A stretch of DNA of 64,000 bases, from positions 29,239,641 through 29,303,640 of the forward strand of contig NC_049982.1 in NCBI RefSeq assembly GCF_000003815.2, in the 5' to 3' direction. A program made the translations under genes and the position numbers. A model generated the notes under the pieces. That model did no database searches and had not been told where the DNA came from. It saw nothing but the letters and a program-made list of their open reading frames with translations. This DNA comes from Branchiostoma floridae (Eukaryota > Chordata > Leptocardii > Amphioxiformes > Branchiostomatidae). Below are positions 1 to 13,934 of the stretch, in pieces. Numbering within the stretch: the first letter of the stretch is position 1; each line of letters starts with the position of its first letter.

Positions 1-3000
1 AATTCTCCGATACTTCCTTCTTGAGATATTCTTGAGCATACGGACTATGTTTTTGCGCAACCGCTAGCTCCTTTTTTGAAGCACCGCGCTGTTTTGGCAA
101 CGGCTATGGGGATGACTTAATGACGCGATTGTAGCTTAGGCTTCAAGTTCCGGCCTGACAAGCTTGGTATGGTTGGAAAGGTTGCTTAGCAAGGAATCGA
201 CAGATGCAAACCGCAAAATTCTCCGATACTTTCTTCTCGAGATATTCTTGAGCCTATGGGCTCTGTTTAGGCGCAACCGCTAGCTCCTTTTTTTTGGAAG
301 CACCGCCTGCTACGGCAACGGGTAGTGGGATGACTTAATGACGCAATTGTAGCTTTGGCTTCAAGTTCCGGCCTAACAAGCTCGGTATGGTTGGAAAGGT
401 TGCTTAGCAAGGAATCGAAAGATGCAAACCGCAAAATGTTGTGATACTTCCCTCTCGAGATATTCTTGAGCATACGGACTATGTTTAGGCGCATCCGCTA
501 TCTCCTTTTTTTGGAAGCACCGCCTGTCACGGCAACGGGTAGGGGGATGATTTAATGACGCGATTGTAGCTTAGGCTTCAAGTTCCGGCTTGACAAGCGT
601 GGTATTGTTGGAAAGGTTGCTTAGCAAGGAATCGAAAGATGCAAACCGCAAAATTCTCCAATACTTTCTTCTCGAGATATTCTTGAGCCTATGGGCTCTG
701 TTTAGGCGCAACCGCTAGCTCCTTTTTTTGGAAGCACCGCCTGCTACGGCAACGGGTAGGGGGATGATTTAATGACCCGATTGTAGCTTAGGCTTCNNNN
801 NNNNNNNNNNNNNNNNNNNNNNNNNNNNNNNNNNNNNNNNNNNNNNNNNNNNNNNNNNNNNNNNNNNNNNNNNNNNNNNNNNNNNNNNNNNNNNNNNNNN
901 NNNNNNNNNNNNNNNNNNNNNNNNNNNNNNNNNNNNNNNNNNNNNNNNNNNNNNNNNNNNNNNNNNNNNNNNNNNNNNNNNNNNNNNNNNNNNNNNNNNN
1001 NNNNNNNNNNNNNNNNNNNNNNNNNNNNNNNNNNNNNNNNNNNNNNNNNNNNNNNNNNNNNNNNNNNNNNNNNNNNNNNNNNNNNNNNNNNNNNNNNNNN
1101 NNNNNNNNNNNNNNNNNNNNNNNNNNNNNNNNNNNNNAGGCGCAACCGCTAGCTCCTTTTTTGAAGCGCCGCCTGTCACGGCAACGGCTAGGGGGATGAC
1201 TTAATGACGCGATTGTAGCTTAGGCTTCAAGTTCCGGCCTGACAAGCTTCATATGGTTGGAAAGGTTGCTTAGCAAGAAATCGAAAGATGCAAACCGCAA
1301 AATGTAGTGATACTTCCTTCTCGAGATATTCTTGAGCATATGGGCTCTGTTTAGGCGCAACCGCTAGCTCCTTTTTTTGGAAGCACCGCCTGTCTTGGCA
1401 ACGGCTAGGGGGATGACTTAATGACGTGATTGTAGCTTAGGCTTCAAGTTCCGGCCTGACAATTAAGCTTGTATGGTTGGAAAGGTTGCTTAGCAAGGAA
1501 TCGAAAGATGCAAACCGCAAAATTCTCCAATACTTTCTTCTCGAGATATTCTTGAGCATACGGACTATGTTTAGGCGCAACCGCTTTCTCCTTTTTTTGG
1601 AAGCACCGCCTGTCACGGCAACGGCTAGGGGGTGATATGATGACGGGATTGTAGCTTAGGCTTCAAGTTCCGGCCTGACAGGCTTGGTATGGTTGGAAAG
1701 GTTGCTTAGCAAGGAATCGAAAGATGCAAACCGTAAAAAGGTTGTGATACTTCCTTCTCGAGATATTCTTGAGCATACGGACTATGTTTAGGCGCATCCG
1801 CTATCTCCTTTTTTGGAAGCACCGCCTGCCACGGCAACGGCTAGGGGGATGATTTAATGACGCGATTGTAGCTTAGGCTTCAAGTTCCGGCCTGACAAGC
1901 TTGGTATGGTTGGAAAGGTTGCTTAGCAAGGAATCGTAAGATGCAAACCGCAAAATTCTCCGATACTTCCTTCTCGAGATATTCTTGAGCATACGGACTA
2001 TGCTTAGGCGCAACCGCTTTCTCCTTTTTTTTAAGCACCGCCTGTCACAGCAACGGCAAGGGGGTGATTTAATGACGCGATTGTAGCTTAGGCTTCAAGT
2101 TCCGGCCTGACAGGCTTGGTATGGNNNNNNNNNNNNNNNNNNNNNNNNNNNNNNNNNNNNNNNNNNNNNNNNNNNNNNNNNNNNNNNNNNNNNNNNNNNN
2201 NNNNNNNNNNNNNNNNNNNNNNNNNNNNNNNNNNNNNNNNNNNNNNNNNNNNNNNNNNNNNNNNNNNNNNNNNNNNNNNNNNNNNNNNNNNNNNNNNNNN
2301 NNNNNNNNNNNNNNNNNNNNNNNNNNNNNNNNNNNNNNNNNNNNNNNNNNNNNNNNNNNNNNNNNNNNNNNNNNNNNNNNNNNNNNNNNNNNNNNNNNNN
2401 NNNNNNNNNNNNNNNNNNNNNNNNNNNNNNNNNNNNNNNNNNNNNNNNNNNNNNNNNNNNNNNNNNNNNNNNNNNNNNNNNNNNNNNNNNNNNNNNNNNN
2501 NNNNNNNNNNNNNNNNNNNNNNNNNNNNNNNNNNNNNNNNNNNNNNNNNNNNNNNNNNNNNNNNNNNNNNNNNNNNNNNNNNNNNNNNNNNNNNNNNNNN
2601 NNNNNNNNNNNNNNNNNNNNNNNNNNNNNNNNNNNNGAGCATACGGACTATGTTTAGGCGCAACCGCTAGCTTCTTCTTTTGGAAGCACCGCCTGTCACG
2701 GCAACGACTAGGGGGATGACTTAATGACGCGATTGTAGCTTAGGCTTCAAGTTCCGGCCTGACAAGCTTGGTATAGATGGTAAGATTGCTTAGCAAGGAA
2801 TCGAAAGATGCAAACCGCAAAATTCTCCGATACGTTCTTTTCGAGATATTCTTGAGCATATGGCCTCTATTTAGGCGCAACCGCTAGCTCCTTTTTTTGG
2901 AAGCACCGCCTGCCAGGGCAACGTCTAGGGCGATGACTTAATGACGCGATTGTAGCTTAGGCTTCAAGTTCGGGCCTTACAAGCGTGGTATGGTTGGAAA

Positions 3001-6000
3001 GGTTGCTTAGCAAGGAATCGAAAGATACAAACCGCAAAATGTTGTGATTCTTCCTTCTCGAGATATTCTTGAGCACATGGGCTCTGTTTAGGCGCAACCG
3101 CTAGCTCCTTTTTTTATAAGCACCGCCTGCCACGGCAACGGGTAGGGGGGTGACGTAATGACGCGATTGTAGCTTTGGCTTCACGTTCGGGCCTTACAAG
3201 CTTGGTATGGTTGGAAAGGTTGCTTAGCAAGGAATCGAAAGATACAAACCGCAAAATGTTGTGATTCTTCCTTCTCGAGATATTCTTGAGCATATGGGCT
3301 CTGTTTAGGCGCAACCGCTAGCTCCTTTTTTTGGAAGCACCGCCCGTCACGGCAACGGGTAGGGGGATGACTTAATGACTTAATTGTAGCTTAGGCTTCA
3401 AGTTCCGGCCTGACAAGCTTGGTATGGTTGGAAAGGTTGCTTAGCAAGGAATCGAAAGATGCAAACCGCAAAATGTTGTGATACTTTCTTCTCGAGATAT
3501 TCTTGAGCATAAGGACTATGTTTAGGTGCAACCGCTAGCTCCTTTTTTGAAGGACCGCCTGTCACGGCAACGGCTAGGGTGATGACTTAATGACTTAATT
3601 GTAGCTTAGGCTTCAAGTTCCGGCCTGACAAGCTTGGTATGGTTGGAAAGGTTGCAGGGCAAGGAATCGATATATGCAAACCGCAAAATGTTGTGATATT
3701 TCCTTCTCGAGATATTCTTGAGCATACAGGCTCTGTTTAGGCGCAACCGCTAGCTCCTTTTTTTGGAAGCACCGCCTGTCACGGCAACGGCTAGGGGGAT
3801 GACTTAATGACGCGATTGTAGCTTAGGCTTCAAGTTACGGCCTGACAAGCTTGGTATGGTTGGAAAGGTTGCTTAGCAAGGAATTAAATATGCAAACAGC
3901 AAAATGTTGTGATACTTTCTTCTCGAGATATTCTTGAGCATATGGGCTCTGTTTAGGCGCAACCGCTATCTCCGTTTTTTGGAAGCACCGCCTGTCACGG
4001 CAACGGCTAGGGGGATGACTTAATGACGCGATTGTTGCTTAGGCTTCAAGTTCCGGCCTGACAAGCTCGGTATGGTTGGAAAGGTTGCTTAGCAAGGAAT
4101 CGAAAGATGCAAACCGCAAAATGTTGTGATACTTTCTTCTCGAGATATTCTTGAGCATACGGACTCTGTTTAGGCGCAACCCCTATCTCCTTTTTTTTAA
4201 GAAGCACCGCCTGCCACGGCAACGGGTAGGGGGATGACTTAATGACGCGATTGTAGCATAGGCTTCAAGTTCCGGCCTAACAAGCTTGGTATTGTTGGAA
4301 AGGTTGCTTAGCAAGGAATCGAAAGATGCAAACCGCAAAATGTTGTGATACTTTCTTCTCGAGATATTCTTGAGCATACGGACTATGTTTAGGCGCAACC
4401 GCTAGCTTCTTCTTTTGGAAGCACCGCCTGTCACGGCAACGACTAGGGGGATGACTTAATGACGCGATTGTAGCTTAGGCTTCAAGTTCCGGCCTGACAA
4501 GCTTGGTATAGATGGTAAGATTGCTTAGCAAGGAATCGAAAGATGCAAACCGCAAAATTCTCCGATACGTTCTTTTCGAGATATTCTTGAGCATATGGCC
4601 TCTATTTAGGCGCAACCGCTAGCTCCTTTTTTTGGAAGCACCGCCTGCCAGGGCAACGTCTAGGGCGATGACTTAATGACGCGATTGTAGCTTAGGCTTC
4701 AAGTTCGGGCCTTACAAGCTTGGTATGGTTGGAAAGGTTGCTTAGCAAGGAATCGAAAGATACAAACCGCAAAATGTTGTGATTCTTCCTTCTCGAGATA
4801 TTCTTGAGCACATGGGCTCTGTTTAGGCGCAACCGCTAGCTCCTTTTTTTATAAGCACCGCCTGCCACGGCAACGGGTAGGGGGGTGACGTAATGACGCG
4901 ATTGTAGCTTTGGCTTCACGTTCGGGCCTTACAAGCTTGGTATGGTTGGAAAGGTTGCTTAGCAAGGAATCGAAAGATACCAACCGCAAAATGGTGTGAA
5001 TCCTCCTTCTCGGGATATTCTTGAGCACATGGGCTCTGTTTAGGCGCAACCGGTAGCTCCTTTTTTTTGGAAGCACCGCCTGCCAGGGCAACGTCTAGGG
5101 CGATGACTTAATGACGCGATTGTAGCTTTGGCTTCAAGTTCGGGCCTTACAAGCTTGGTATGGTTGGAAAGGTTGCTTAGCAAGGAATCGAAAGATGCAA
5201 ACCGCAAAATGTTGTGATTCTTCCTTCTCGAGATATTCTTGAGCACATGGGCTCTGTTTAGGCGCAACCGCTAGCTCCTTTTTTTATAAGCACCGCCTGC
5301 CACGGCAACGGGTAGGGGGGTGACGTAATGACGCGATTGTAGCTTTGGCTTCAAGTTCGTGCCTGACAAGCTTGGTATGGTTGGAAAGGTTGCTTAGCAA
5401 TGAATCGAAAGATGCAAACCGCAAAATTCTCCGATACTCTCTTCTCGAGATATTCATGAGCATACGGACTATATTTAGGCGCAACCGCTAGCTCCTTTTT
5501 TGAAGCGCCGCCTGTGACGGCAACGGTTAGGGGGATGACTTAATGACGCGATTGTAGCTTAGGCTTCAAGTTCCGGCCTGACAAGCTTCATATGGTTGGA
5601 AAGGTTGCTTAGCAAGAAATCGAAAGATGCAAACCGCAAAATGTAGTGATACTTCCTTCTCGAGATATTCTTGAGCATATGGGCTCTGTTTAGGCGCAAC
5701 CGCTAGCTCCTTTTTTTGGAAGCACCGCCTGTCTTGGCAACGGCTAGGGGGATGACTTAATGACGTGATTGTAGCTTAGGCTTCAAGTTCCGGCCTGACA
5801 ATTAAGCTTGTATGGTTGGAAAGGTTGCTTAGCAAGGAATCGAAAGATGCAAACCGCACAATTCTCCAATACTTTCTTCTCGAGATATTCTTGAGCATAC
5901 GGACTATGTTTAGGCNNNNNNNNNNNNNNNNNNNNNNNNNNNNNNNNNNNNNNNNNNNNNNNNNNNNNNNNNNNNNNNNNNNNNNNNNNNNNNNNNNNNN

Positions 6001-9000
6001 NNNNNNNNNNNNNNNAGGGGGTTGATATAATGACGGGATTGTAGCTTAGGCTTCAAGTTCCGGCCTGACAGGCTTGGTATGGTTGGAAAGGTTGCTTAGC
6101 AAGGAATCGAAAGATGCAAACCGCAAAATTCTCCGATACTTCCTTCTCGAGATATTCTTGAGCATATGGGCTCTGTTTAGGCGCAACCGCTAGCTCCTTT
6201 TTTTGGAAGCACCGCCTGTCACGGCAACGGCTAGAGGGATGACTTAATGACGCGATTGTAGCTTAATCTTCAAGTTCCGGCCTGACAAGCGTGGTATGGT
6301 TGGAAAGGTTGCTTAGCAAGGAATCGAAAGATGCAAACCGCAAAATGTTGTGATACTTCCTTCTCGAGATATTCTTGAGCATATGGGCTCTGTTTAGGCG
6401 CAACCGCTAGCTCCTTTTTTTGGAAGCACCGCCTGCCAGGGCAACGGGAAGGGGGATGACTTAATGACGCGATTTTAGCTTTGGCTTCAAGTTCCGGCCT
6501 GACAGGCTTGGTATGGTTGGAAAGGTTGCTTAGCAAGGAATCGAAAGATGCAAACCGCAAAATGTTGTGATTACTTCCTTCTCGAGATATTCTTGGAGCA
6601 TATGGGCTCTGTTTAGGCGCAACCGCTAGCTCCTTTTTTTGGAAGCACCACCTGCCACGGCAACGGGTAGGGGGATGACTTAATGACGCTATTGTAGCTT
6701 AGGCTTCAAGTTCCGGCCTAACAAGCTTGGTATGGTTGGAAAGGTTGCTTAGCAAGAAATCGAAAGATGCAAACCGCAAAATTCTCCGATACTTTCTTCT
6801 TGAGATATTCTTGAGCATACGGACTATGTTTAGGCGCAACCGCTTTCTCCTTTTTTTTAAGCACCGCCTGTCACAGCAACGGCAAGGGGGGGATTTAATG
6901 ACGCGATTGTAGCTTAGGGTTCAAGTTCTGGCCTGACAAGCTTGGTATGGTTGGAAAGGTTGCTTAGCAAGGAATCGAAAGATGCAAACCGCAAAATGTT
7001 GTGATAATTCCTTCTCGAGATATTCTTGAGCCTATGGGCTCTGTTTAGGCGCAACCGCTAGCTCCTTTTTTTGGAAGCACCGCCTGCCACGGCAACGGCA
7101 AGGGGGTGATTTAATGACGCGATTGTAGCTTAGGCTTCAAGTTCCGGCCTGACAGGCTTGGTATGGTTGGAAAGGTTGCTTAGCAAGGAATCGAAAGATG
7201 CAAACCGCAAAATGTTGTGATACTTCCTTCTCGAGATATTCTTGAGCATACGGACTATGTTTAGGCGCATCCGCTATCTCCTTTTTTGGAAGCACCGCCT
7301 GCCACGGCAACGGCTAGGGGGATGATTTAATGACGCGATTGTAGCTTAGGCTTCAAGTTCCGGCCTGACAGGCTTGGTATGGTTGGAAAGGTTGCTTAGC
7401 AAGGAATCGAAAGATGCAAACCGCAAAATGTTGTGATACTTCCTTCTCGAGATATTCTTGAGCATACGGACTATGTTTCTGCGCAACCGCTAGCTCCTTT
7501 TTTGAAGCACCGCCTGTCACGGCAACGGCTATGGGGATGATTTAATGACGCGATTGTAGCTTAGGCTTCAAGTTCCGGCCTGACAAGCTTGGTATGGTTG
7601 GAAAGGTTGCTTAGCAAGGAATCGAAAGATGCAAACCGCAAAATGCTGTGATACTTCCTTCTCGAGATATTCTTGAGCATATGGGCTCTGTTTAGGCGCA
7701 ACCGCTATCTCCCTTTTTGGAAGCACCGCCTGTCACGGCAACGGCTAGGGGGATGTCTTAATGACGCGATTGTAGCTTAGGCTTCAAGTTCGGGCCTAAC
7801 AAGCTTGGTATGGTTGGAAAGGTTGCTTAGCAAGGAATCGAAAGATGCAAACCGCAAAATTCTCCGATACTTTCTTCTCGAGATATTCTTGAGCATACGG
7901 ACTATGTTTAGGCGCAACCGCTAGCTCCTTTTTTGAAGCGCCGCCTGTCACGGCAACGGGTAGGGGGATGACTTAATGACGCGATTGTAGCTTAGGCTTC
8001 AAGTTCCGGCCTGACAAGCTTGGTATGGTTGGAAAGGTTGCTTAGCAAGGAATCGAAAGATGCAAACCGCAAAATTCTCCGATACCTTCTTCTCGAGATA
8101 TTCATGAGCATACGGACTATGTTTAGGCGCAACCGCTATCTCCTTTTTTTTAAGCGCCGCCTGTCACCGCAACGGCTAGGGGATGACTTCATGACGCGAT
8201 TGTAGCTTAGGGTTCAAGTTCTGGCCTGACAAGCTTGGTATGGTTGGAAAGGTTGCTTAGCAAGGAATCGAAAGATGCAAACCGCAAAATTCTCCGATAC
8301 TTTCTTCTTGAGATATTCTTGAGCATACGGACTATGTTTAGGCGCAACCGCTATCTCCTTTTTTTGGAAGAACCGCCTGCCACGGCAACGGGTAGGGGGA
8401 TGACTTAATGACGCGATTGTAGCTTAGGCTTCAAGTTCGGGCCTAACAAGCTTGGTATGGTTGGAAATGTTGCTTAGCAAGGAATCGAAAGATGCAAACC
8501 GCAAAATTCTCCGATACTTTCTTCTTGAGATATTCTTGAGCATACGGACTATGTTTAGGCGCAACCGCTTTCTCCTTTTTTTTAAGCACCGCCTGTCACA
8601 GCAACGGCAAGGGGGGGATTTAATGACGCGATTGTAGCTTAGGCTTCAAGTTCGGGCCTAACAAGCTTGGTATGGTTGGAAATGTTGCTTAGCAAGAAAT
8701 CGAAAGATGCAAACCGCAAAATTCTCCGATACTTTCTTCTTGAGATATTCTTGAGCATACGGACTATGTTTAGGCGCAACCGCTATCTCCTTTTTTTGGA
8801 AGAACCGCCTGCCACGGCAACGGGTAGGGGGATGACTTAATGACGCGATTGTAGCTTAGGCTTCAAGTTCGGGCCTAACAAGCTTGGTATGGTTGGAAAT
8901 GTTGCTTAGCAAGAAATCGAAAGATGCAAACCGCAAAATTCTCCGATACTTTCTTCTTGAGATATTCTTGAGCATACGGACTATGTTTAGGTGCAACCGC

Positions 9001-12000
9001 TTTCTCCTTTTTTTTAAGCACCGCCTGTCACAGCAACGGCAAGGGGGGGATTTAATGACGCGATTGTAGCNNNNNNNNNNNNNNNNNNNNNNNNNNNNNN
9101 NNNNNNNNNNNNNNNNNNNNNNNNNNNNNNNNNNNNNNNNNNNNNNNNNNNNNNNNNNNNNNNNNNNNNNNNNNNNNNNNNNNNNNNNNNNNNNNNNNNN
9201 NNNNNNNNNNNNNNNNNNNNNNNNNNNNNNNNNNNNNNNNNTGCCACGGCAACGGCAAGGGGGTGATTTAATGACGCGATTGTAGCTTAGGCTTCAAGTT
9301 CCGGCCTGACAGGCTTGGTATGGTTGGAAAGGTTGCTTAGCAAGGAATCGAAAGATGCAAACCGCAAAATGTTGTGATACTTCCTTCTCGAGATATTCTT
9401 GAGCATACGGACTATGTTTAGGCGCATCCGCTAGCTCCTTTTTTTGGAAGCGCCGACTGTCACGGCAAAGGCTAGGGGGATGACTTAATGACGCGATTGT
9501 AGCTTTGGCTTCAAGTTCCGGCCTGACAGGCTTGGTATGGTTGGAAAGGTTGCTTAGCAAGGAATCGAAAGATGCAAACCGCAAAATGTTGTGATACTTC
9601 CTTCTCGAGATATTCTTGAGCATATGGGCTCTGTTTAGGCGCAACCGCTATCTCCCTTTTTGGAAGCACCGCCTGTCACGGCAACGGCTAGGGGGATGTC
9701 TTAATGACGCGATTGTAGCTTTGGCTTCAAGTTCGGGCCTAACAAGCTTGGTATGGTTGGAAAGGTTGCTTAGCAAGGAATCGAAAGATGCAAACCGCAA
9801 AATTCTCCGATACTTTCTTCTCGAGATATTCTTGAGCATACGGACTATGTTTAGGCGCAACCGCTAGCTCCTTTTTTGAAGCGCCGCCTGTCACGGCAAC
9901 GGGTAGGGGGATGACTTAATGACGCGATTGTAGCTTAGGGTTCAAGTTCCGGCCTGACAAGCTTGGTATGGTTGGAAAGGTTGCTTAGCAAGGAATCGAA
10001 AGATGCAAACCGCAAAATTCTCCGATACTTTCTTCTCGAGATATTCATGAGCATACGGACTATGTTTAGGCGCAACCGCTATCTCCTTTTTTTTTAAGCG
10101 CCGCCTGTCACCGCAACGGCTAGGGGGATGACTTCATGACGCGATTTTAGCTTAGGCTTCAAGTTCCGGCCTGACAAGCTTGGTATGGTTGGAAAGGTTG
10201 CTTAGCAAGGAATCGAAAGATGCAAACCGCAAAATTCTCCGATACTTTCTTCTCGAGATATTCTTGAGCATACGGACTATGTTTAGGCGCAACCGCTATC
10301 TCCTTTTTTTGGAAGAACCGCCTGCCACGGCAACGGGTAGGGGGATGACTTAATGACGCGATTGTAGCTTAGGCTTCAAGTTCGGGCCTAACAAGCTTGG
10401 TATGGTTGGAAATGTTGCTTAGCAAGAAATCGAAAGATGCAAACCGCAAAATTCTCCGATACTNNNNNNNNNNNNNNNNNNNNNNNNNNNNNNNNNNNNN
10501 NNNNNNNNNNNNNNNNNNNNNNNNNNNNNNNNNNNNNNNNNNNNNNNNNNNNNNNNNNNNNNNNNNNNNNNNNNNNNNNNNNNNNNNNNNNNNNNNNNNN
10601 NNNNNNNNNNNNNNNNNNNNNNNNNNNNNNNNNNNNNNNNNNNNNNNNNNNNNNNNNNNNNNNNNNNNNNNNNNNNNNNNNNNNNNNNNNNNNNNNNNNN
10701 NNNNNNNNNNNNNNNNNNNNNNNNNNNNNNNNNNNNNNNNNNNNNNNNNNNNNNNNNNNNNNNNNNNNNNNNNNNNNNNNNNNNNNNNNNNNNNNNNNNN
10801 NNNNNNNNNNNNNNNNNNNNNNNNNNNNNNNNNNNNNNNNNNNNNNNNNNNNNNNNNNNNNNNNNNNNNNNNNNNNNNNNNNNNNNNNNNNNNNNNNCTT
10901 TTCGAGATATTCTTGAGCATATGGCCTCTGTTTAGGCGCAACCGCTAGCTCCTTTTTTTGGAAGCACCGCCTGTCACGGCAACGGGTAGGGGGATGACTT
11001 AATGACGCGATTGTAGCTTAGGCTTCAAGTTCCGGCCTGACAAGCTTGGTATGGTTGGAAAGGTTGCTTAGCAAGGAATCGAAAGATGCAAACCGCAAAA
11101 TGTTGTGATAATTCCTTCTCGAGATATTCTTGAGCCTATGGGCTCTGTTTAGGCGCAACCGCTAGCTCCTTTTTTTGGAAGCACCGCCTGCTACGGCAAC
11201 GGGTAGTGGGATGACTTAATGACGCGATTGTAGCTTAGGCTTCAAGTTCCGGCCTAACAAGCTTGGTATGGTTGGAAAGGTTGCTTAGCAAGGAATCGAA
11301 AGATGCAAACCGCAAAATTCTCCGATACTTTCTTTTCGAGATATTCTTGAGCATACGGACTATGTTTAGGCGCAACCGCTAGCTCCTTTTTTGAAGCACC
11401 GCCTGTCACGGCAATGGCTAGGGGATGACTTAATGACGCGATTGTAGCTTAGGCTTCAAGTTCCGGCCTGACAGGCTTGGTATGGTTGGAAAGGTTGCTT
11501 AGCAAGAAATCGAAAGATGCAAATCGCAAAATTTGCCGATAGTTTCTTCTCGAGATTTTCTTGAGCATATGGGCTCTATTTAGGTGCAAGCGCTATCTCC
11601 TTTTTTTGGAAGCAGCGCCTGCCACGGCAACGGCTAGGGGGATGACTTAATGACGCGATTGTAGCTTAGGCTTCAAGTTCCGGCCTGACAAGCGTGGTAT
11701 GGTTGGAAAGGTTGCTTAGCAAGGAATCGAAAGATGCAAACCGCAAAATTCTCCGATACTTTCTTCTCGAGATATTCTTGAGCATACTGACTATGTTTAG
11801 GCGCAACCGCTAGCTCCTTTTTTGAAGCACCGCCTGTCACGGCAATGCCTAGGGGATGACTTAATGACGCGATTGTAGCTTAGGCTTCAAGTTCCGGCCT
11901 GACAAGCTTGGTATGGTTGGAAAGGCTGCTTAGCAAGGAATCGAAAGATGCAAACCGCAAAATGTTGCGATACTTCCTTCTCGAGATATTCTTGAGCATA

Positions 12001-12221
12001 TGGGCTCTGTTTAGGCGCAACCGCTATCTCCTTTTTTTGGAAGCACCGCCTGTCACGGCAACGGCTATGGGGATGACTTAATGACGCGATTGTAGCTTAG
12101 GCTTCCAGTTCCGGCCTGACAAGCTTGGTATGGTTGGGAAGGTTGCTTAGCAAGGAATCGAAAATGCAAACCGCAAAATTCTCCGATACTTTCTTCTCGA
12201 GATATTCTTGAGCATACGGAC
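1..12221. repeat. Satellite array, ~217-bp monomer
   Basis: About 56 head-to-tail copies of a 216-218-bp monomer. Each copy carries GGTATGGTTGGAAAGGTTGC, a C/A-rich block, a CTCGAGATATTCTTGAGC segment, GGCGCAACCGCTAGCTCC, a T-tract, AAGCACCGCCTG and GATTGTAGCTTAGGCTTCAA. Copies differ by a few percent, and blocks sharing private variants recur at offsets that are whole numbers of monomers, so the array has higher-order structure. It runs off the left edge of the window. N runs interrupt it at 797-1137, 2125-2636, 5916-6015, 9071-9241 and 10464-10897. Because the period is near a multiple of three, long open frames recur in every monomer; they are not genes. Function unknown. Confidence 0.97.
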
Positions 12222-12885
12222 GATGGAACTTCCAGAATCGTAAACAAAATTTGCGTTTCTTTTGTCACTTGAAGTTCATAGTAATACCCGTAACGAGTAG
12301 ACAGAAAATAATTTCTAAAAATTAAATTTCTTAAAAATTAATTCCTTACTTTTCTACAAGGCTCGAAAGTTTCCCCTTGGCGAAATTGCTAAGCGAACCC
12401 TTCGGTAACCGTAAACCGACCCCATACGATGGAACTTTCAGAATCTAAAACAAAATGTGCGTTACTTTTGTCACTTGAAGTTCATAGCAAATTCCGTAAC
12501 GAGTAGACAGTAAACAATTTGAGTACTAAAATTACTTCCTTGCTTTGTACAAGGCTCGAAAGCGAATAAAGTTTCCTCTTGGCGAAACCGCTAAGCGAAC
12601 CCTTCGGTAACCGCAAACTGATCCCATACGATGGAACTTCCAAAATCTTAAACAAAATGTGCGTTACTTTTGTCACTTGAAGTTCATAGTGAAACCCGTA
12701 ACGAGTAGGCAGAAAGCAATTTGAGCACTCAAAATTACTTCCTTACTTTTCTACAAGGCTCGAAAGCGAATGAAGTTTCCCCTTGGCGAAACCGCTAAGC
12801 GAACCCTTCGGTAACCGCAAAGTGACCCCATACGATGGAACGAAATGTGCGTTACTTTTGTCAGTTGAATTTTCATAGTAAAACA
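12222..12885. repeat. Second tandem repeat, ~204-bp monomer
   Basis: Three full units and a partial one start near 12,222, 12,428, 12,629 and 12,833. Each begins GATGGAACTT and contains GTTACTTTTGTCACTTGAAG, CGTAACGAGTAGACAG, TACAAGGCTCGAAAG, a GCGAAACCGCTAAGCGAACC-like block and CTTCGGTAACCG. The array abuts the 217-bp satellite with no spacer. The switch falls within a CATACGGACGATGG / CATACGATGG near-match, which suggests that the two families recombined or share an ancestor. No coding potential is visible. Confidence 0.9.
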
Positions 12886-13300
12886 TGGCTTAGGCACGTA
12901 TTTGGCAGCCAAGAGACACAAAGTCCACGGCTTGACAGTTTATTCCTGCAAAGTCCATGGCAGTGTGAAACACAACTAAGTCTAGAGAACCTCAATGGAT
13001 TGGGCAGCCCATAGGTATGAAGCCCACGGCCTTACAGTGTACGCCTGAAATTTACATTGCAGTGGAATACAACTAACTCGTAAGCCGAGAGAACCTCCAA
13101 TCGGTCCATGGCCCGGGTAGGTATCAGTCAGTCCACAATTCCACGGCCTTACAGATCACGCCGCGATAGTGGAATATATATATAGGTAAGCCGAGAAAAT
13201 CTACATGGCTCGGGGAGATATTGGGCCGTCCGCAGGCAAGAAGTCCACGGTTTTCCAAGTTCATGCATGCAAAGTCCACAGCCGTGAAATACAACTAAGC
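12886..13300. repeat. Degenerate ~120-bp tandem repeat
   Basis: Three to four diverged units share AGTCCACGGC, TTACAG, GGAATACAACTAA, GTAAGCCGAGA and CATGGC.CGGG blocks. Units are less alike than in the two arrays to the left, so this family is older or no longer homogenised. No coding potential is visible. Confidence 0.7.
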
Positions 13301-13934
13301 AGAGAAATTATGCAACGCACAGAAGTAGAAAATAGCACCTGTATTTTGTATGGAACAATATTCCAAATGTGACCACTTGGAAAATGAAGCTCATTACTTA
13401 TTTGTGCTCTAACAAAGAATGCACCGCATAGATGTTTGAAAATCGTAAAAGTATAGTGATGTGCAGTTGTTTTCAACATGTATAAGTTCAAATGTGTCCG
13501 AACTTTTTTGGATTGTTCTAACAGTTTACAACTGTTGTGACTAGAAGCTTTTTTAATTGTTCATCTCAAAGTAATGACCACAATACATATTTCATGTATG
13601 TGTCCAAGGCTAATAATGTACTTGTTATTTCATACAATCTAATTAACTTAAACACCAAATTTGGAAAAACACAAAGTATTACCAAGGAGGTTGCTTTTAC
13701 GTGTGGGAGAAAGCACCGACCATTTCCCATGCCGTGGTCACATGATCACTTGAGGGGAGGACAACTAAACCTGTTGACTTATCGGGTCAGCAGACAATAA
13801 CAACAAGGGACTGGGAATCTAGGAGGACCTAGGACAGGACTTCACGTTCGAACGTTCGGTCGTGTCAACTTGTCGATCGTCTCTAGGATCTCCAGTACAA
13901 CGCACAGAAGCAGCGTCTTACACACTTCACAAAC
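13301..13934. other. Non-coding flank and 5' region of the first AANAT-like gene
   Basis: No repeat family or conserved frame is recognised. Short open frames here look like chance. The last ~60 bases before the start codon at 13,935 probably belong to the 5' UTR; the start context is ACAAACATGGCA, with A at -3 and G at +4. Confidence 0.4.

Noticed and set aside
744..2670. Long frames composed mainly of X
   Set aside because: They run through N gaps and have no sequence support.
6910..6935. Pol III B-box-like GGTTCAAGTTC in some satellite units
   Set aside because: Most units read GGCTTCAAGTTCC and no A-box or tRNA fold accompanies it.
1..12221. Recurring 60-116-codon open frames beginning MRLN or MVWLE on both strands
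   Set aside because: They are the same satellite monomer read through; the period is close to a multiple of three, so frames repeat. No splice or start context, and both strands are equally open.
1..12221. CRISPR-like array
   Set aside because: The repeat unit is ~217 bp with no short-repeat/unique-spacer pattern, and the DNA is eukaryotic.
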